64,000 bases of DNA from Paraflavitalea soli (GTDB lineage: Bacteria; Bacteroidota; Bacteroidia; Chitinophagales; Chitinophagaceae), in NCBI RefSeq assembly GCF_003555545.1, contig NZ_CP032157.1:2050546-2114545 (forward strand), read 5' to 3'. Positions 26,489 through 35,335 of the stretch are shown here, in pieces; position 1 is the first letter of the stretch, and every line of letters starts with the position of its first letter. The notes below the pieces were generated by a model, which had not been told where the DNA came from, did not search any database, and worked only from the letters and a program-made list of their open reading frames with translations. The translations under genes were made by a program, and so were the position numbers.

Positions 26489-27859
26489 CTACTCCACTGC
26501 CGCTAACAGGTTTGCCAAATTCATATAGAACGGCCTCACATTGTAAGGGATCATGCCCATACCGATGATGGCAAAGTGATCATAGCCATTGTATACCCCA
26601 ATATGATTCCACACACCTTTTTCCAAAGCATCGGGCGCATAGGGTTTGATGATGCTGGTATTGGGTCCGCTCATACCATATACATTCGCGGCGCCATCAT
26701 TGGCCCACCATTTTTCATCGATCACTACTTTGCCCGGTGTGTTCTGTGTATAATTACCCAGTCCCATAATGATGGGCACCGGAAATGCCACCGGTATCAA
26801 AGCCGGGAAGGTGGTGAGACGGGGATATTCCCAACCGGTGAGCAATCCTTTAGTCGTATTTTTCGTGGTCACGGAGAAGTAATACACGTTCTTTGAATCA
26901 GGTTCTGCCTGGTTCCAGTCGCGGGCCGCTTCAGGCGTCACATCATGCCCCGAATAATCGTCGGTAGTCCAGATCCTGCTATTGCCTACCCGGGCGGCAT
27001 AGGCCGCAAAACTTTCACCCGGCTCTCTTTCCAGGTCCCACTGCTCCAGGTCGAAATCATACAAGGCATCCGCTTCCAGGCTGGCGCCTGCCAGGCCTGC
27101 CGCAGCGATCACCAGCCCTTTTACAAACGGTGCATAGTCGGGCAATAATTTGTACGTAAGCGTAGCGCCATTGTGCGGCGTACTGATGGTGGTAACGGAT
27201 TTCACCCAACCTGTTTTACCGCCACTAAACAGCTCCGCATGGGCAGGGTCCTGCAGCTCGGTCTTATCGCCCTGCTCTAAAAGGGTCAGTAACTTCCTGA
27301 CTGTGATGCCTCCCATACTGTGGCCCAGCAGGTGTACCGGGTGATTGGCATCCCACTCAGGGTACACACCGGGATAGTATCGGCTTTTGGTTTGGTGGTG
27401 GCCATACTGGGTACTGTGGAATTTGCCATAGTCCACATAGCCGCCTTTGATATAATAGTAGAGGTCTACCGCCCGGTCGAAATTACTGCTGAAAGGTCCT
27501 ACAGAAGTGGCATAGGCTGGATAGCCGTTGTTGGTCAGGTAAAGGGGGATATTGTCTACCCCACCCCAGTAGTTAAAGCTGCCGAATTCACCGGGACCAA
27601 AACCTCCCAGGCCATGCACCATGATGATGGGGATATGTGTAGCCACTACACCAGACTGGGTATTCAGTTGTACCTGACTGCTTCCTGCAGGAAGTGGAAT
27701 GGCCCGGCCAAGGGGAGTGATGGGCTCTTCCTGCACGGCTTCCCGGCCATTGGCAGGAGCATTGTTGCCCGCTGCTTCATCATGTGCAACCTTCTTACAG
27801 GAATGGAGTAAAAGCAATAGTAACAGGCACGAGGCCGTCGTTGTAAAGAACTTTTTCAT
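26489..27859 (-). CDS. Secreted lipase resembling family I.5 (zinc-containing) lipases
   Basis: A 456-residue lipoprotein (lipobox LLLHSC, C21). The catalytic region follows the family I.5 pattern known from Geobacillus and Staphylococcus: PIIMVHGLGGFGPGEFGSFNYWGG (oxyanion region, residues 77-100 in part), NFDRA with D128, HSTQYGHH with H148 and H154/155 as likely zinc ligands, GHSMGG with nucleophile S181, and TTISTPHNGATL. Later come the Asp-bearing WANDGAANVYGMSGP and the His-bearing YNGYDHFAIIGM. All members of the triad and most zinc ligands appear present. It is probably anchored on the outer membrane, acting on lipid esters. Convergent with purC. Confidence 0.85.
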   Translation of the reverse strand: MKKFFTTTASCLLLLLLLHSCKKVAHDEAAGNNAPANGREAVQEEPITPLGRAIPLPAGSSQVQLNTQSGVVATHIPIIMVHGLGGFGPGEFGSFNYWGGVDNIPLYLTNNGYPAYATSVGPFSSNFDRAVDLYYYIKGGYVDYGKFHSTQYGHHQTKSRYYPGVYPEWDANHPVHLLGHSMGGITVRKLLTLLEQGDKTELQDPAHAELFSGGKTGWVKSVTTISTPHNGATLTYKLLPDYAPFVKGLVIAAAGLAGASLEADALYDFDLEQWDLEREPGESFAAYAARVGNSRIWTTDDYSGHDVTPEAARDWNQAEPDSKNVYYFSVTTKNTTKGLLTGWEYPRLTTFPALIPVAFPVPIIMGLGNYTQNTPGKVVIDEKWWANDGAANVYGMSGPNTSIIKPYAPDALEKGVWNHIGVYNGYDHFAIIGMGMIPYNVRPFYMNLANLLAAVE

Positions 27860-27932
27860 ATACAGAAATGGATTTATTTACCTGAGTGAGGCGGGTAGGA
27901 TGCATAAAGTACGTGCAACTGCCCGGTCTGGA

Positions 27933-27964
27933 TTTCCGTGGCATGATTATATCATGTAATTTAC
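27933..27964 (+). promoter_or_regulatory. Promoter of the lactonase gene, near-leaderless
   Basis: TTTC (27933-27936), a 20-nt spacer and TAATTTAC (27957-27964), then only 4 nt to the ATG. Confidence 0.4.
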
Positions 27965-27968
27965 GGGC

Positions 27969-29084
27969 ATGAAAAGGATGCTCGTCAATTTGCTGTTTAT
28001 GACATTGCCAGTACTTGCTATCAGCCAGGATTTTTACCTGCTTGTGGGGACTTATACCTCCGGCACCAGCGAAGGCATTTATGTGTACAAATTCAACAGC
28101 GCCACCGGCGAAGGCAGTTTTGTGAGTAAGGTAGCCGCCAGCAACCCCAGCTTCCTGGCTGTATCTAAAAATAAAAAATATGTCTACTCGGTGTATGAAG
28201 ACGGAGATGACAAAGGCAGTGTAGCAGCTTTTTCCTTTGATAAGAAAAACGGGACCTTACAATTCCTCAATAAACAATCCAGTGGCGGCGATCACCCCTG
28301 CTATGTGGCGATTGATGAATCAGGCAAATGGGTGGCAGTAGCCAATTACAGCGGAGGAAGTTTCTCCCTGCTGCCGGTAAGCCCCGATGGTTTCCTGCGG
28401 GCTGCGGAAAGAACGATCAATCACAGCGGCAGTGGTCCAGACAAGCAACGGCAAGCCGCCCCACACGTGCATTCCACCGTTTTTGATCCCCACGATAAAT
28501 ACCTGCTGGTACAGGACCTGGGCATTGATAAGATCATGGTGTATGCTTTTGATAATAAAACAGGGGAACTGAAAGCAGCCAAAATACCCTCCAACTCTAC
28601 CGTTCCGGGATCGGGCCCCCGTCATATCGATTTCTCTCCCAACGGGAACTATGTTTACCTGATGGAAGAGATGAGCGGAAATGTGACGGCCTATGCCTAC
28701 AACAAAGGCAAACTGCAATTCATAGAAACCGTATCAGCTATCAAAGAAGGCTATAAAGGCCCCATCGGCAGTGCAGATATCCATGTATCGCCCGATGGTA
28801 AATTCCTCTATGCTTCCAACCGCGGCGAATCGAATGATATTGCCATTTTTGCCATCGATAAATCAACCGGCAAACTCACCCTGAAAGGTCATCAGTCTGT
28901 ATTGGGCAAGGGTCCACGCAACTTCAGCATCGACCCTACCGGCAACTTCCTGCTGTCGGCCAACCAAACCAGCAATGATATTGTGATCTTCAAAAGGGAT
29001 AAAGAAACAGGACTGCTCACCGCCACCGGCAAAAAGCTGGAGTTGGATAAGCCTGTTTGTTTGAAGTGGATACCTGTGAAGTAA
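27969..29084 (+). CDS. Lactonase-family seven-bladed beta-propeller protein (exported)
   Basis: A 371-residue member of the lactonase family (6-phosphogluconolactonase of the YbhE type). A signal peptide (MLVNLLFMTLPVLAISQ) is followed by repeated propeller blades. Family marks are LLVGTYTSGTSEGIYVYKF, SSGGDHPCYVAID, VHSTVFDPHDKYLLVQDLGID, GSGPRHIDFSPNGNYVYLMEE and ADIHVSPDGKFLYASNRGESNDIAIF. The E. coli enzyme is cytoplasmic; the export signal here suggests a periplasmic sugar lactonase role instead, possibly with the sugar dehydrogenases of this organism. That is inference from family and localisation. Confidence 0.9.
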   Translation: MKRMLVNLLFMTLPVLAISQDFYLLVGTYTSGTSEGIYVYKFNSATGEGSFVSKVAASNPSFLAVSKNKKYVYSVYEDGDDKGSVAAFSFDKKNGTLQFLNKQSSGGDHPCYVAIDESGKWVAVANYSGGSFSLLPVSPDGFLRAAERTINHSGSGPDKQRQAAPHVHSTVFDPHDKYLLVQDLGIDKIMVYAFDNKTGELKAAKIPSNSTVPGSGPRHIDFSPNGNYVYLMEEMSGNVTAYAYNKGKLQFIETVSAIKEGYKGPIGSADIHVSPDGKFLYASNRGESNDIAIFAIDKSTGKLTLKGHQSVLGKGPRNFSIDPTGNFLLSANQTSNDIVIFKRDKETGLLTATGKKLELDKPVCLKWIPVK

Positions 29085-29118
29085 AAGGATCTTATTTGGC
29101 AAAACAAGAACCCGTTTG

Positions 29119-29417
29119 TTAATATTTCAGGGGACGTTGACTGGTATGCCTGATACGTGCTATAATAATTTCTTTTTCTTTTACTAGGTAGCTAATACGG
29201 AAACGATGTAGTTCAAATGCCCTGAAATTCTTGTTATTCTTTACTTTGTATTTATCAGGAGGATGAATTTCGGGAGCTGTGGGAAGTGCTTTTATTTTCT
29301 GAAGTAATTCCTTTTTACCTTGTCGGCATTCTGAGGGGAATCTTTTCGTATATGGCTGATAGCATTAGCCAGGTACTCAATGGCTTGTTTGTCCCAGCTA
29401 ATTTTTCGTTTCAACAT
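29119..29417 (-). pseudogene. RelE/ParE-type toxin, frameshifted
   Basis: Reading from ATG at 29417, the frame begins MLKRKISWDKQAIEYLANAI and continues as a RelE/ParE toxin until the five-A run at 29312-29316, after which it hits a stop. Shifting by -1 at that run restores a typical end: ALPTAPEIHPPDKYKVK, then FRAFELHRFRISYLV, IIIARIRHTSQRPLKY and TAA at 29119. One extra base would give a complete 99-residue toxin. Its ATG overlaps the antitoxin stop (TAATG), the normal coupling of type II modules. Either the toxin was inactivated by a single-base loss, or the site is a sequencing error or a translational slip. Confidence 0.8.
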
Positions 29418-29647
29418 TACCATCCTTTTGACATCTTATCAACTTCCTCCTGCGAGTAAAACTCACCTGCTTCTACCCTTGCAATTGCTTCATCTATTTC
29501 CTTATTGTATTGCTCAATATTGGTGCCTGCAACTTTCTTTTCTCTTCCCTTTAAGAAGGTCTTAAGCATTTGCAATACTGACTTTTTTTCAGCATCGTCC
29601 AATTGTATTATATATTTATACAGTTCTTGCTCCAGGGTATTTGCCAT
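29417..29647 (-). CDS. Antitoxin of a type II RelE/ParE-like module
   Basis: A 76-residue protein, helical and charged (KYIIQLDDAEKKSVLQMLKTFL), ending in the acidic EEVDKMSKGW, a common close for antitoxins that fold over RelE/ParE toxins. No clear N-terminal DNA-binding domain is visible, so how it represses its promoter is uncertain. The stop TAA overlaps the toxin ATG by one base. Its function is inferred mainly from the toxin-like frame beside it. Confidence 0.75.
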   Translation of the reverse strand: MANTLEQELYKYIIQLDDAEKKSVLQMLKTFLKGREKKVAGTNIEQYNKEIDEAIARVEAGEFYSQEEVDKMSKGW

Positions 29648-29749
29648 ATAAGCTATTTTTACAAATTTACCTTTTTTATAGGGTTATCCAAACCAAGAAT
29701 TTGCACAGCTTCGTGGCTGATAATCAAGATAGTATTTAGTAAAAAGGGG

Positions 29750-30790
29750 TCAATCCCCGTGTTTCAATTTAGGTCTCAATCTCGCTCTCGACTTATTGAA
29801 GACATTGCTGCCTTTATCGACGCCTTTGCGTAATTCCTTTTGTTCTTCCTCGGGCAGGTGAATAAAATCCTGGCAGCCTTTGCTGCAGCAGCCTTCGTAT
29901 TGCTGGGCGCAGGCCTCACACTGGATAAAGAGCAGGTGACAGCCTTCATTGGCGCAATTGGTATGGTTATCGGCCGGCTTACCACACTGGTGGCATTTGG
30001 CGATCACATCTTCTGTGATGCGCTCCCCCAGCCTGTCGTCGAATACAAAGTTCTTCCCGATAAACTTACTGTCCATGCCCTGGTCTTTCACCTGACGGGC
30101 ATAGTTGATGATGCCCCCTTCGAGGTGAAATACATTTTTGAAGCCATTGTGCAGCATATACGCGCTGGCTTTTTCACAACGGATACCGCCAGTGCAATAC
30201 ATGATGATGTTCTTATCCTGGTGATCTTTCAGCATATCTACCGCCATGGGCAATTGTTCGCGGAAAGTATCGCTGGGCACTTCAATGGCTTTCACAAAAT
30301 GGCCCACTTCGTATTCATAGTGGTTGCGCATGTCTACCACAATGGTATCGGGATCATTGAGCAGCTCATTCATCTGCGCGGCATTTACGTACTTGCCTTT
30401 ATTACTCATATCAAAAGCGGGATCCGTAATGCCATCCGCCACGATCTTGTCACGCACCTTGATCTTGAGCACCCAGAATGATTTGCCATCATCATCTACG
30501 GCAATATTCAGCCGCAGTCCGTTCAGCGCAGGAATGGTATACAGGTATTGCTGCAGGGCTTCGTAATGACTTTGTGGTACGCTGATCTGCGCATTGATGC
30601 CTTCATGGGCTACATAAATGCGGCCAAAGACCTTCAATACCTGTAGGGCCTGGTACAGCTCATCACGAAAGGCCTGGGGGTCAGGAATGGGGAAATATTG
30701 GTAAAAGGAAATGGTGGTCCGGGTTTCGGTTTCCTGGTATAGACGTTCCTTCAACTCCTTCTGGGAGACTCTGTTGTGTAAAATAGCCAT
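29750..30790 (-). CDS. trhO: Rhodanese-like tRNA uridine(34) hydroxylase TrhO
   Basis: A 346-residue YceA/TrhO protein, which hydroxylates U34 of tRNAs in an oxygen-dependent reaction (5-hydroxyuridine, precursor of cmo5U/mo5U). An N-terminal acylphosphatase-like domain (about 20-110, [19 protein letters not shown]) precedes the rhodanese domain (about 140-235) with the active-site loop [13 protein letters not shown] cysteine-rich tail follows (CHQCGKP, CANEGC, CEAC, CCSKGC), which may bind a metal. The tail is basic at the end. An inverted repeat (AAAATTTTG at 30795-30803 with its near-complement ending at 30831) lies just upstream and could regulate it. Confidence 0.93.
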   Translation of the reverse strand: MAILHNRVSQKELKERLYQETETRTTISFYQYFPIPDPQAFRDELYQALQVLKVFGRIYVAHEGINAQISVPQSHYEALQQYLYTIPALNGLRLNIAVDDDGKSFWVLKIKVRDKIVADGITDPAFDMSNKGKYVNAAQMNELLNDPDTIVVDMRNHYEYEVGHFVKAIEVPSDTFREQLPMAVDMLKDHQDKNIIMYCTGGIRCEKASAYMLHNGFKNVFHLEGGIINYARQVKDQGMDSKFIGKNFVFDDRLGERITEDVIAKCHQCGKPADNHTNCANEGCHLLFIQCEACAQQYEGCCSKGCQDFIHLPEEEQKELRKGVDKGSNVFNKSRARLRPKLKHGD

Positions 30791-31226
30791 GGGTAAAATT
30801 TTGTGACCGTATGCCTGACAGTCAAAATTTTGAAACGCCGCAAAGATAAGTTATTTCCCCTTATTTTTAAGGTCCAAACCTACCTGTTGCATGCGAATTA
30901 CCTGTAAGACCGCATAGCATTTTACACATTGATAAGGGTATCTTCTCTATTTTCTCATGACCGGTCTTTCCTTTGCCGGTATGATGAGCCCCTGGTGGAT
31001 GTAGGGGTAGGTACAAAAAAAAAGAGGGCCCGGATAAAGATCCAGCCCCGTTTTCAAAATCCAATATCCTATGAAAAACCGAAGTAGGTAATTCAAGCGC
31101 CGTGCCAGCTTATTTTAAACGGGAATGGCATGCCAGCCTGCCAAAACGCTCCCAGCATGGGAAAGTTTTTCTTATTTCGGGAATATCTTAGCCGTATAAG
31201 TTAAATGCTAACCGCTCGCAGCTGGT
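30791..31226. other. Intergenic region of 436 bp
   Basis: Apart from the inverted repeat next to trhO (30795-30831) and the terminator at 31015-31049, I see no gene, tRNA-like cloverleaf or riboswitch pattern here. A mini-frame at 31071 (ATG, 6 codons, stop) is too short to support. Confidence 0.6.
31015..31049 (-). terminator. Probable intrinsic terminator of the DUF5686 gene
   Basis: On the minus strand GGGC-T-GGAT (31048-31040) pairs with ATCC-GG-GCCC (31035-31026) across a 4-nt loop, with a small internal bulge, followed by nine T interrupted by C (31025-31015). It lies about 180 nt after the stop codon. Confidence 0.6.
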
Positions 31227-33767
31227 TTACTGCGGCAACTGGATGGCCCCACCCAGCAATCCTCCCAGCCCGATACGCAGCCCTACCTGCCCTTTCTGAC
31301 CATTGAGGTACGAGGCTACTACATCCACCCGCAGCAGCTTAAAGATGTTCTCTATACCGCCAAATACTTCTACGTAATTGTTGTCCTTGTTCACATAGAA
31401 GGCATTGCCGCCCCCTACCAGGTGCCAGTTGAGCTTTTTGAACAGGGGTATCTTATTCGTCAGGAACCCGTTGAAATGATGCTCCAGGTGCCCCACCGCA
31501 TAAAATGATTCAGTGGTACTGTTGGCGTAATAAGGCGCCAGCTGGAAACTATTGAGGTACCTGCTGGCAAAGATCAGCTGGTTGCCATTAAAGTGCTGGT
31601 AATCCTGTATGGGCACTTTGCTGTCGTTGATGAAGCCACCAATACTGAACCGGTATTTCATCTCTCCACGCAGCTTAAAGTTCATATTGTCCCAAATAGA
31701 GAATGTCCATTTGTCAAAATCCACATCACTGCCCAGTACCTTATCGATACCCTTTTTATAGGACACGGCAAACGTGGGGTATTTGGAGCCGATGGCCACT
31801 TTGTTATTGGGGTATTGGATATACCGCTGTCCGGGCTGAAACTGTGCCGATATGCTTGCTATGAGCGCCTGGTGCTGTATGAACTGCGCCGGTATCTTTT
31901 CATAGGGATAGTTGGGGGTAAACACCTTGTCCTTATCCTTGAAAATGGAAAAATCGGTGGTATTGTCGATAGGTATCCGGTCTTCATACAGTACATCGGC
32001 TGTAATACGCAGGTCATTGTCGAAGCGCTTGTTCCAGGAGATCCGGCCAAAGTAGTTCTCATAGATCTTCATGTAATTGCGCCGGTCAAACAGGGTATAG
32101 ACACTGTTCATCAATGGCGTGATCGGGTTGTCCTGGTTGAATTGGCTCACCCTTTTACCACCTGCCAGTCCCCATACCGTGCGACTGGTGGTACCGCCGT
32201 CCTGGTCCCAGGTAAATTCCCGTTTCCACCATTGCAGACTGGCCCAGGCGTTAAAATGCTGGTTGCTGAAGCCATAGCGTACATGAGGCGTAAAGCTCAC
32301 CTGTTGTTTTATTTTCGGAAAGGAACGCTGTATGGTGGCTTCAGCATTCAACACCAACCCTTCCACGGTATTGTAGGATACCTGTTGCAACAGGGGTTTC
32401 CAGGTAAACCACACCGGGCTTTTGGGATTATAATTATAGCGTGTAAAACCACCGTACAATACTTTCATCACGGTGATCTTGCCCTGCTTTTTACGCATGG
32501 AATCCGTATAAGCCTTGGTCCATACAGAATCACGCCGGTAATGCATCATGCTGTCCTTGATCTTATAATCCTTTACTTCTTCCAGCTCCAGCGGCACGGG
32601 GCGGATGGAATCCCAATAGGCTTTTGATTTCTTATTGACGGCGGTATCGTATTTGATCACCACATTGTTGAAATACCTTTTATTGAAACTGGGCGCCACT
32701 TCATATTTGTTGTACACATTCAGGAAGTTACCCACCGCATCAATACCCAGTATATTGAAGGTAAAATATACCACCTGGTCCTTGGTTTGCCATACATCTT
32801 TTGAAATAGGCAGGTGGATCTGTTTGATGCGCATGGTATCCAGTATTTCCAGCTGCGATTTTTTGGTCAGCGTCAGTTCCAGGCTATGTATGCGCCAGTC
32901 GCCTTCGGTAATATTGATGGTGCCGTTGAATAAGGGCTCATAATTGCGGCGGGCTATTACCTGTATCTGGTTGATCTCTTTCCCGTCTTCCCAGAAAGAT
33001 CCCAGGTATTTATAGGCATAATAGTTCAGCGCCGCATCGGCGATGGGCGATATGAATCCCCGGGGATTGAGCTGTGCCGTAAATACATTGACATTATTAT
33101 TGTAGAAATTAATGAAAGTGGGAAAGTTAAAGCCATAACCGCCTGAGCCGCTTTCACGGCCCGACAGTACTTCCAGCTTTATTTTACCCGGCTTTTTAAA
33201 GGCGATCTTCGTAAGTGATTCCGACAGGTGAATGATCCCTTTTCCAACGGAATCAACCCCCATCTCTTTCCGGTCTTCCTCTTCTATCTTTTGGCCAAAT
33301 ACCTTTTTGGGCAGTTTACGGGTCTTGACAAGGGTTTTGATATAAGCTTCGCAGGTAAAGGAATCCAGCGGCGCTACATAGTCTTTTTTCTTGCGAATGG
33401 CATTGCGGATGATCTCATAGGCAGGATCTTCTGCATTGGCCCTTACCACCACTTCTTTCATCGTAGTTTGCTGGATCGACAGTTCAAAGTTGAGGGTCAC
33501 GCTGCCGCTGGCGGGCACGGTAACCGTTTTTTCTACCTTGGTGTAGCCGATGTATTGGCAAGTAATAGTGTAGGTACCGGGAATTAGATCGAGAAAGTAA
33601 CTGCCCTGACTGCTGGTGGTGGTACCGATGGTGGTACCCTTTACAAAGACGGAAGCGTAGGGAAGCATCTCGCCTTTTTGGTTTTTTACAGTTCCGGTTA
33701 CCCGGCCAGCCTGCGCACAAATAAAAGATAATAGGAATGAGGTTAAATAGAGTAACGTTTTCTTCAT
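31227..33767 (-). CDS. DUF5686 outer-membrane protein with carboxypeptidase-regulatory-like domain
   Basis: An 846-residue protein with a signal peptide (LLYLTSFLLSFICAQA). A CarboxypepD_reg-like beta-sandwich (about 20-110, GTVKNQKGEMLPYASVFVKG) precedes the DUF5686 region, the conserved core of which includes AYEIIRNAIRKKKDY and SFTCEAYIKT. The C-terminal half looks like an outer-membrane beta-barrel, with alternating aromatic strands and a closing GLRIGLGGLLGGAIQL. In Bacteroidota this family is widespread; the function is not established. It is not a TonB plug protein, since there is no plug domain. A -7-like TATTTTCG lies on the minus strand at 33791-33784. Confidence 0.9.
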   Translation of the reverse strand: MKKTLLYLTSFLLSFICAQAGRVTGTVKNQKGEMLPYASVFVKGTTIGTTTSSQGSYFLDLIPGTYTITCQYIGYTKVEKTVTVPASGSVTLNFELSIQQTTMKEVVVRANAEDPAYEIIRNAIRKKKDYVAPLDSFTCEAYIKTLVKTRKLPKKVFGQKIEEEDRKEMGVDSVGKGIIHLSESLTKIAFKKPGKIKLEVLSGRESGSGGYGFNFPTFINFYNNNVNVFTAQLNPRGFISPIADAALNYYAYKYLGSFWEDGKEINQIQVIARRNYEPLFNGTINITEGDWRIHSLELTLTKKSQLEILDTMRIKQIHLPISKDVWQTKDQVVYFTFNILGIDAVGNFLNVYNKYEVAPSFNKRYFNNVVIKYDTAVNKKSKAYWDSIRPVPLELEEVKDYKIKDSMMHYRRDSVWTKAYTDSMRKKQGKITVMKVLYGGFTRYNYNPKSPVWFTWKPLLQQVSYNTVEGLVLNAEATIQRSFPKIKQQVSFTPHVRYGFSNQHFNAWASLQWWKREFTWDQDGGTTSRTVWGLAGGKRVSQFNQDNPITPLMNSVYTLFDRRNYMKIYENYFGRISWNKRFDNDLRITADVLYEDRIPIDNTTDFSIFKDKDKVFTPNYPYEKIPAQFIQHQALIASISAQFQPGQRYIQYPNNKVAIGSKYPTFAVSYKKGIDKVLGSDVDFDKWTFSIWDNMNFKLRGEMKYRFSIGGFINDSKVPIQDYQHFNGNQLIFASRYLNSFQLAPYYANSTTESFYAVGHLEHHFNGFLTNKIPLFKKLNWHLVGGGNAFYVNKDNNYVEVFGGIENIFKLLRVDVVASYLNGQKGQVGLRIGLGGLLGGAIQLPQ

Positions 33768-33873
33768 AGCAGATCTTATGCAGCGAAAATAATGGCTTTC
33801 ACCTCAGCATGCGCAAGAACCTTGACCGCTTATCTAAGTTTTAACAAAATAAATATACAGGCTTCGGTCCTTG

Positions 33874-34581
33874 CTACTTGTAGTTGGCGATATTAATGAG
33901 GGCTACCACGTTCTGTACAATGATCTTTCTGCCTTTTGTTTCCAGGATACCGGCTTCTTTGAATTCGCTCAATATCCGCACAATGTTTTCCCTGGTAGTG
34001 CCTACCAGGTTGGCCAGGTCTTCCCTGGACAGGTTGATCTCAACAGGCATGCCGGGCTGCGTATCTACCTTGTATTTCTCCCGCAGCACCACCAATTGAA
34101 GAGCCAGCCTTTCCTTTACAGAACGTTGGGTAAATAAAGTGATACTGTTGACCATCACAGCAAATTCATGACTGAGCGTCTTTAACAGGCGTCTGCTTAA
34201 CAGAGGGGAACGATGTAATGCTTCCAGAAAATCTTCCTTGGGTATAAATACAATGCTGCTTTCTTCCAGTGAGGCAGCCGAATCGGGGTACCGGTCCCCT
34301 TCCAATATGGCATGATAACCCAATAGTTCGCCTGTATTGGCTACATAGATGATCTGCTCGCCGCCTTCTTTGGCCACTTTGTATTTTTTGGCCTTTCCTT
34401 TTTTGATGTAAAAAATGCCAGATGGATAGGCCCCTTCCCGGAAGATCACTTCTCCTTTGCTGTATACCTGCTCACTTTGGTGGGCTGTGAGCAAAGCAAG
34501 GTCCTCTTCCGGCAGGTCGGCAAGGACCGATTGACTTTTGAAATCCCATTTGTCTATAGGAAAAAGACCACTGATACTCAT
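33874..34581 (-). CDS. Crp/Fnr-family transcriptional regulator
   Basis: A 235-residue regulator when started at the ATG at 34581 (a TTG 12 codons earlier lies inside the palindrome and is less likely). The cyclic-nucleotide-binding-like beta-roll occupies about 25-140 (GEVIFREGAYPSGIFYIKKGKAKKY, GELLGYHAIL). The winged helix at about 160-232 has REDLANLVGTTRENIVRIL as recognition region. No cysteine is present anywhere, so it cannot hold an FNR-type iron-sulfur cluster. It is divergent from the methyltransferase operon, with a perfect palindrome between them, and probably controls that operon and itself. Confidence 0.9.
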   Translation of the reverse strand: MSISGLFPIDKWDFKSQSVLADLPEEDLALLTAHQSEQVYSKGEVIFREGAYPSGIFYIKKGKAKKYKVAKEGGEQIIYVANTGELLGYHAILEGDRYPDSAASLEESSIVFIPKEDFLEALHRSPLLSRRLLKTLSHEFAVMVNSITLFTQRSVKERLALQLVVLREKYKVDTQPGMPVEINLSREDLANLVGTTRENIVRILSEFKEAGILETKGRKIIVQNVVALINIANYK

Positions 34582-34611
34582 AGTAGACCACAAAGGTACC
34601 GTATTAAAAAT

Positions 34612-34623
34612 TGACAATTGTCA
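34612..34623. promoter_or_regulatory. Palindromic operator candidate for the Crp/Fnr regulator
   Basis: TGACAATTGTCA is a perfect 12-bp palindrome. With the preceding T it reads TTGAC-AATT-GTCAC, very near the TTGAC-N4-GTCAA variant of the FNR box (TTGAT-N4-ATCAA). It is 31 nt from the regulator start and 60 nt from the methyltransferase start. Confidence 0.55.
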
Positions 34624-34683
34624 CTTTTTGAATTGATAAAGGAGTGTAGCATCCCATGGCGCATACCGGTAGCTTTGCGGAAT

Positions 34684-35292
34684 ATGTCACCAGCCACCAA
34701 TTCTTTACTTCGTATGTCTGCCTGGTTTAAGTCAGATGAGCAATTCCATCACCTGTATCCCCTGTCCATGCAGCAGCTGGCAAAAAGACACTGGACCTCA
34801 TTGGTAGTAGCAGAAATGGTCGTGGAATTTCTTACCCCCTCCAAAGGCACCCGGGTGCTGGACATCGGCAGCGGGGTGGGCAAATTCTGTCTCACGGGCG
34901 CCTACCACAAACCTTCTTCCCATTTCTATGGTATTGAGCAACGCAAAGACCTGGTGGCCCATGCCGATACTGCCAGGCAAATAGTAGGATTGGACAATGC
35001 GCATTTTCTCCATGGCAATTTCACACAGCTCGACTTCAGCCAATACGACCATTTCTATTTTTACAATTCCTTTTATGAACACCTGGTAGACACGGATAAA
35101 ATAGATGAGAACATCACTTTTTCTGAGTCATTGTACAATTATTACACCCGGAGTCTCTACAAAAAGCTGGAACAGCTGCCTGCGGGTACCCGGCTGGCCA
35201 CTTTTCATACCCTGGAAGACCGGGTGCCACCTGGATACTACCTGGTAGAGACCCATATTGGCACTTTATTAAAGTACTGGATCAAAACCTGA
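34684..35292 (+). CDS. Class I SAM-dependent methyltransferase (first of two paralogues)
   Basis: A 202-residue Rossmann methyltransferase starting at ATG 34684 (ATG 34714 also possible). Motif I is VLDIGSGVGKFCLTGA near residue 55, with the acidic ribose ligand in FYGIEQRKDL. Motif IV is YDHFYFYNSFYEHL near 120. The protein is similar over its whole length to the product of 36142-36747. The N-terminus (DEQFHHLYPLSMQQLAKRHWTS) is shared too, suggesting substrate recognition by that segment. The substrate is unknown; there is no NPPY motif of N6-adenine enzymes. First gene of the operon controlled by the divergent Crp/Fnr regulator. Confidence 0.85.
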   Translation: MSPATNSLLRMSAWFKSDEQFHHLYPLSMQQLAKRHWTSLVVAEMVVEFLTPSKGTRVLDIGSGVGKFCLTGAYHKPSSHFYGIEQRKDLVAHADTARQIVGLDNAHFLHGNFTQLDFSQYDHFYFYNSFYEHLVDTDKIDENITFSESLYNYYTRSLYKKLEQLPAGTRLATFHTLEDRVPPGYYLVETHIGTLLKYWIKT

Positions 35293-35335
35293 ATGCCCGC
35301 ACGATACCCTATTGATAACCCTATAAAATAATAAG

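Noticed and set aside
31593-32627. 344-codon + strand frame opposite the DUF5686 gene
   Set aside because: Shadow frame inside a recognised protein gene; no matching family.
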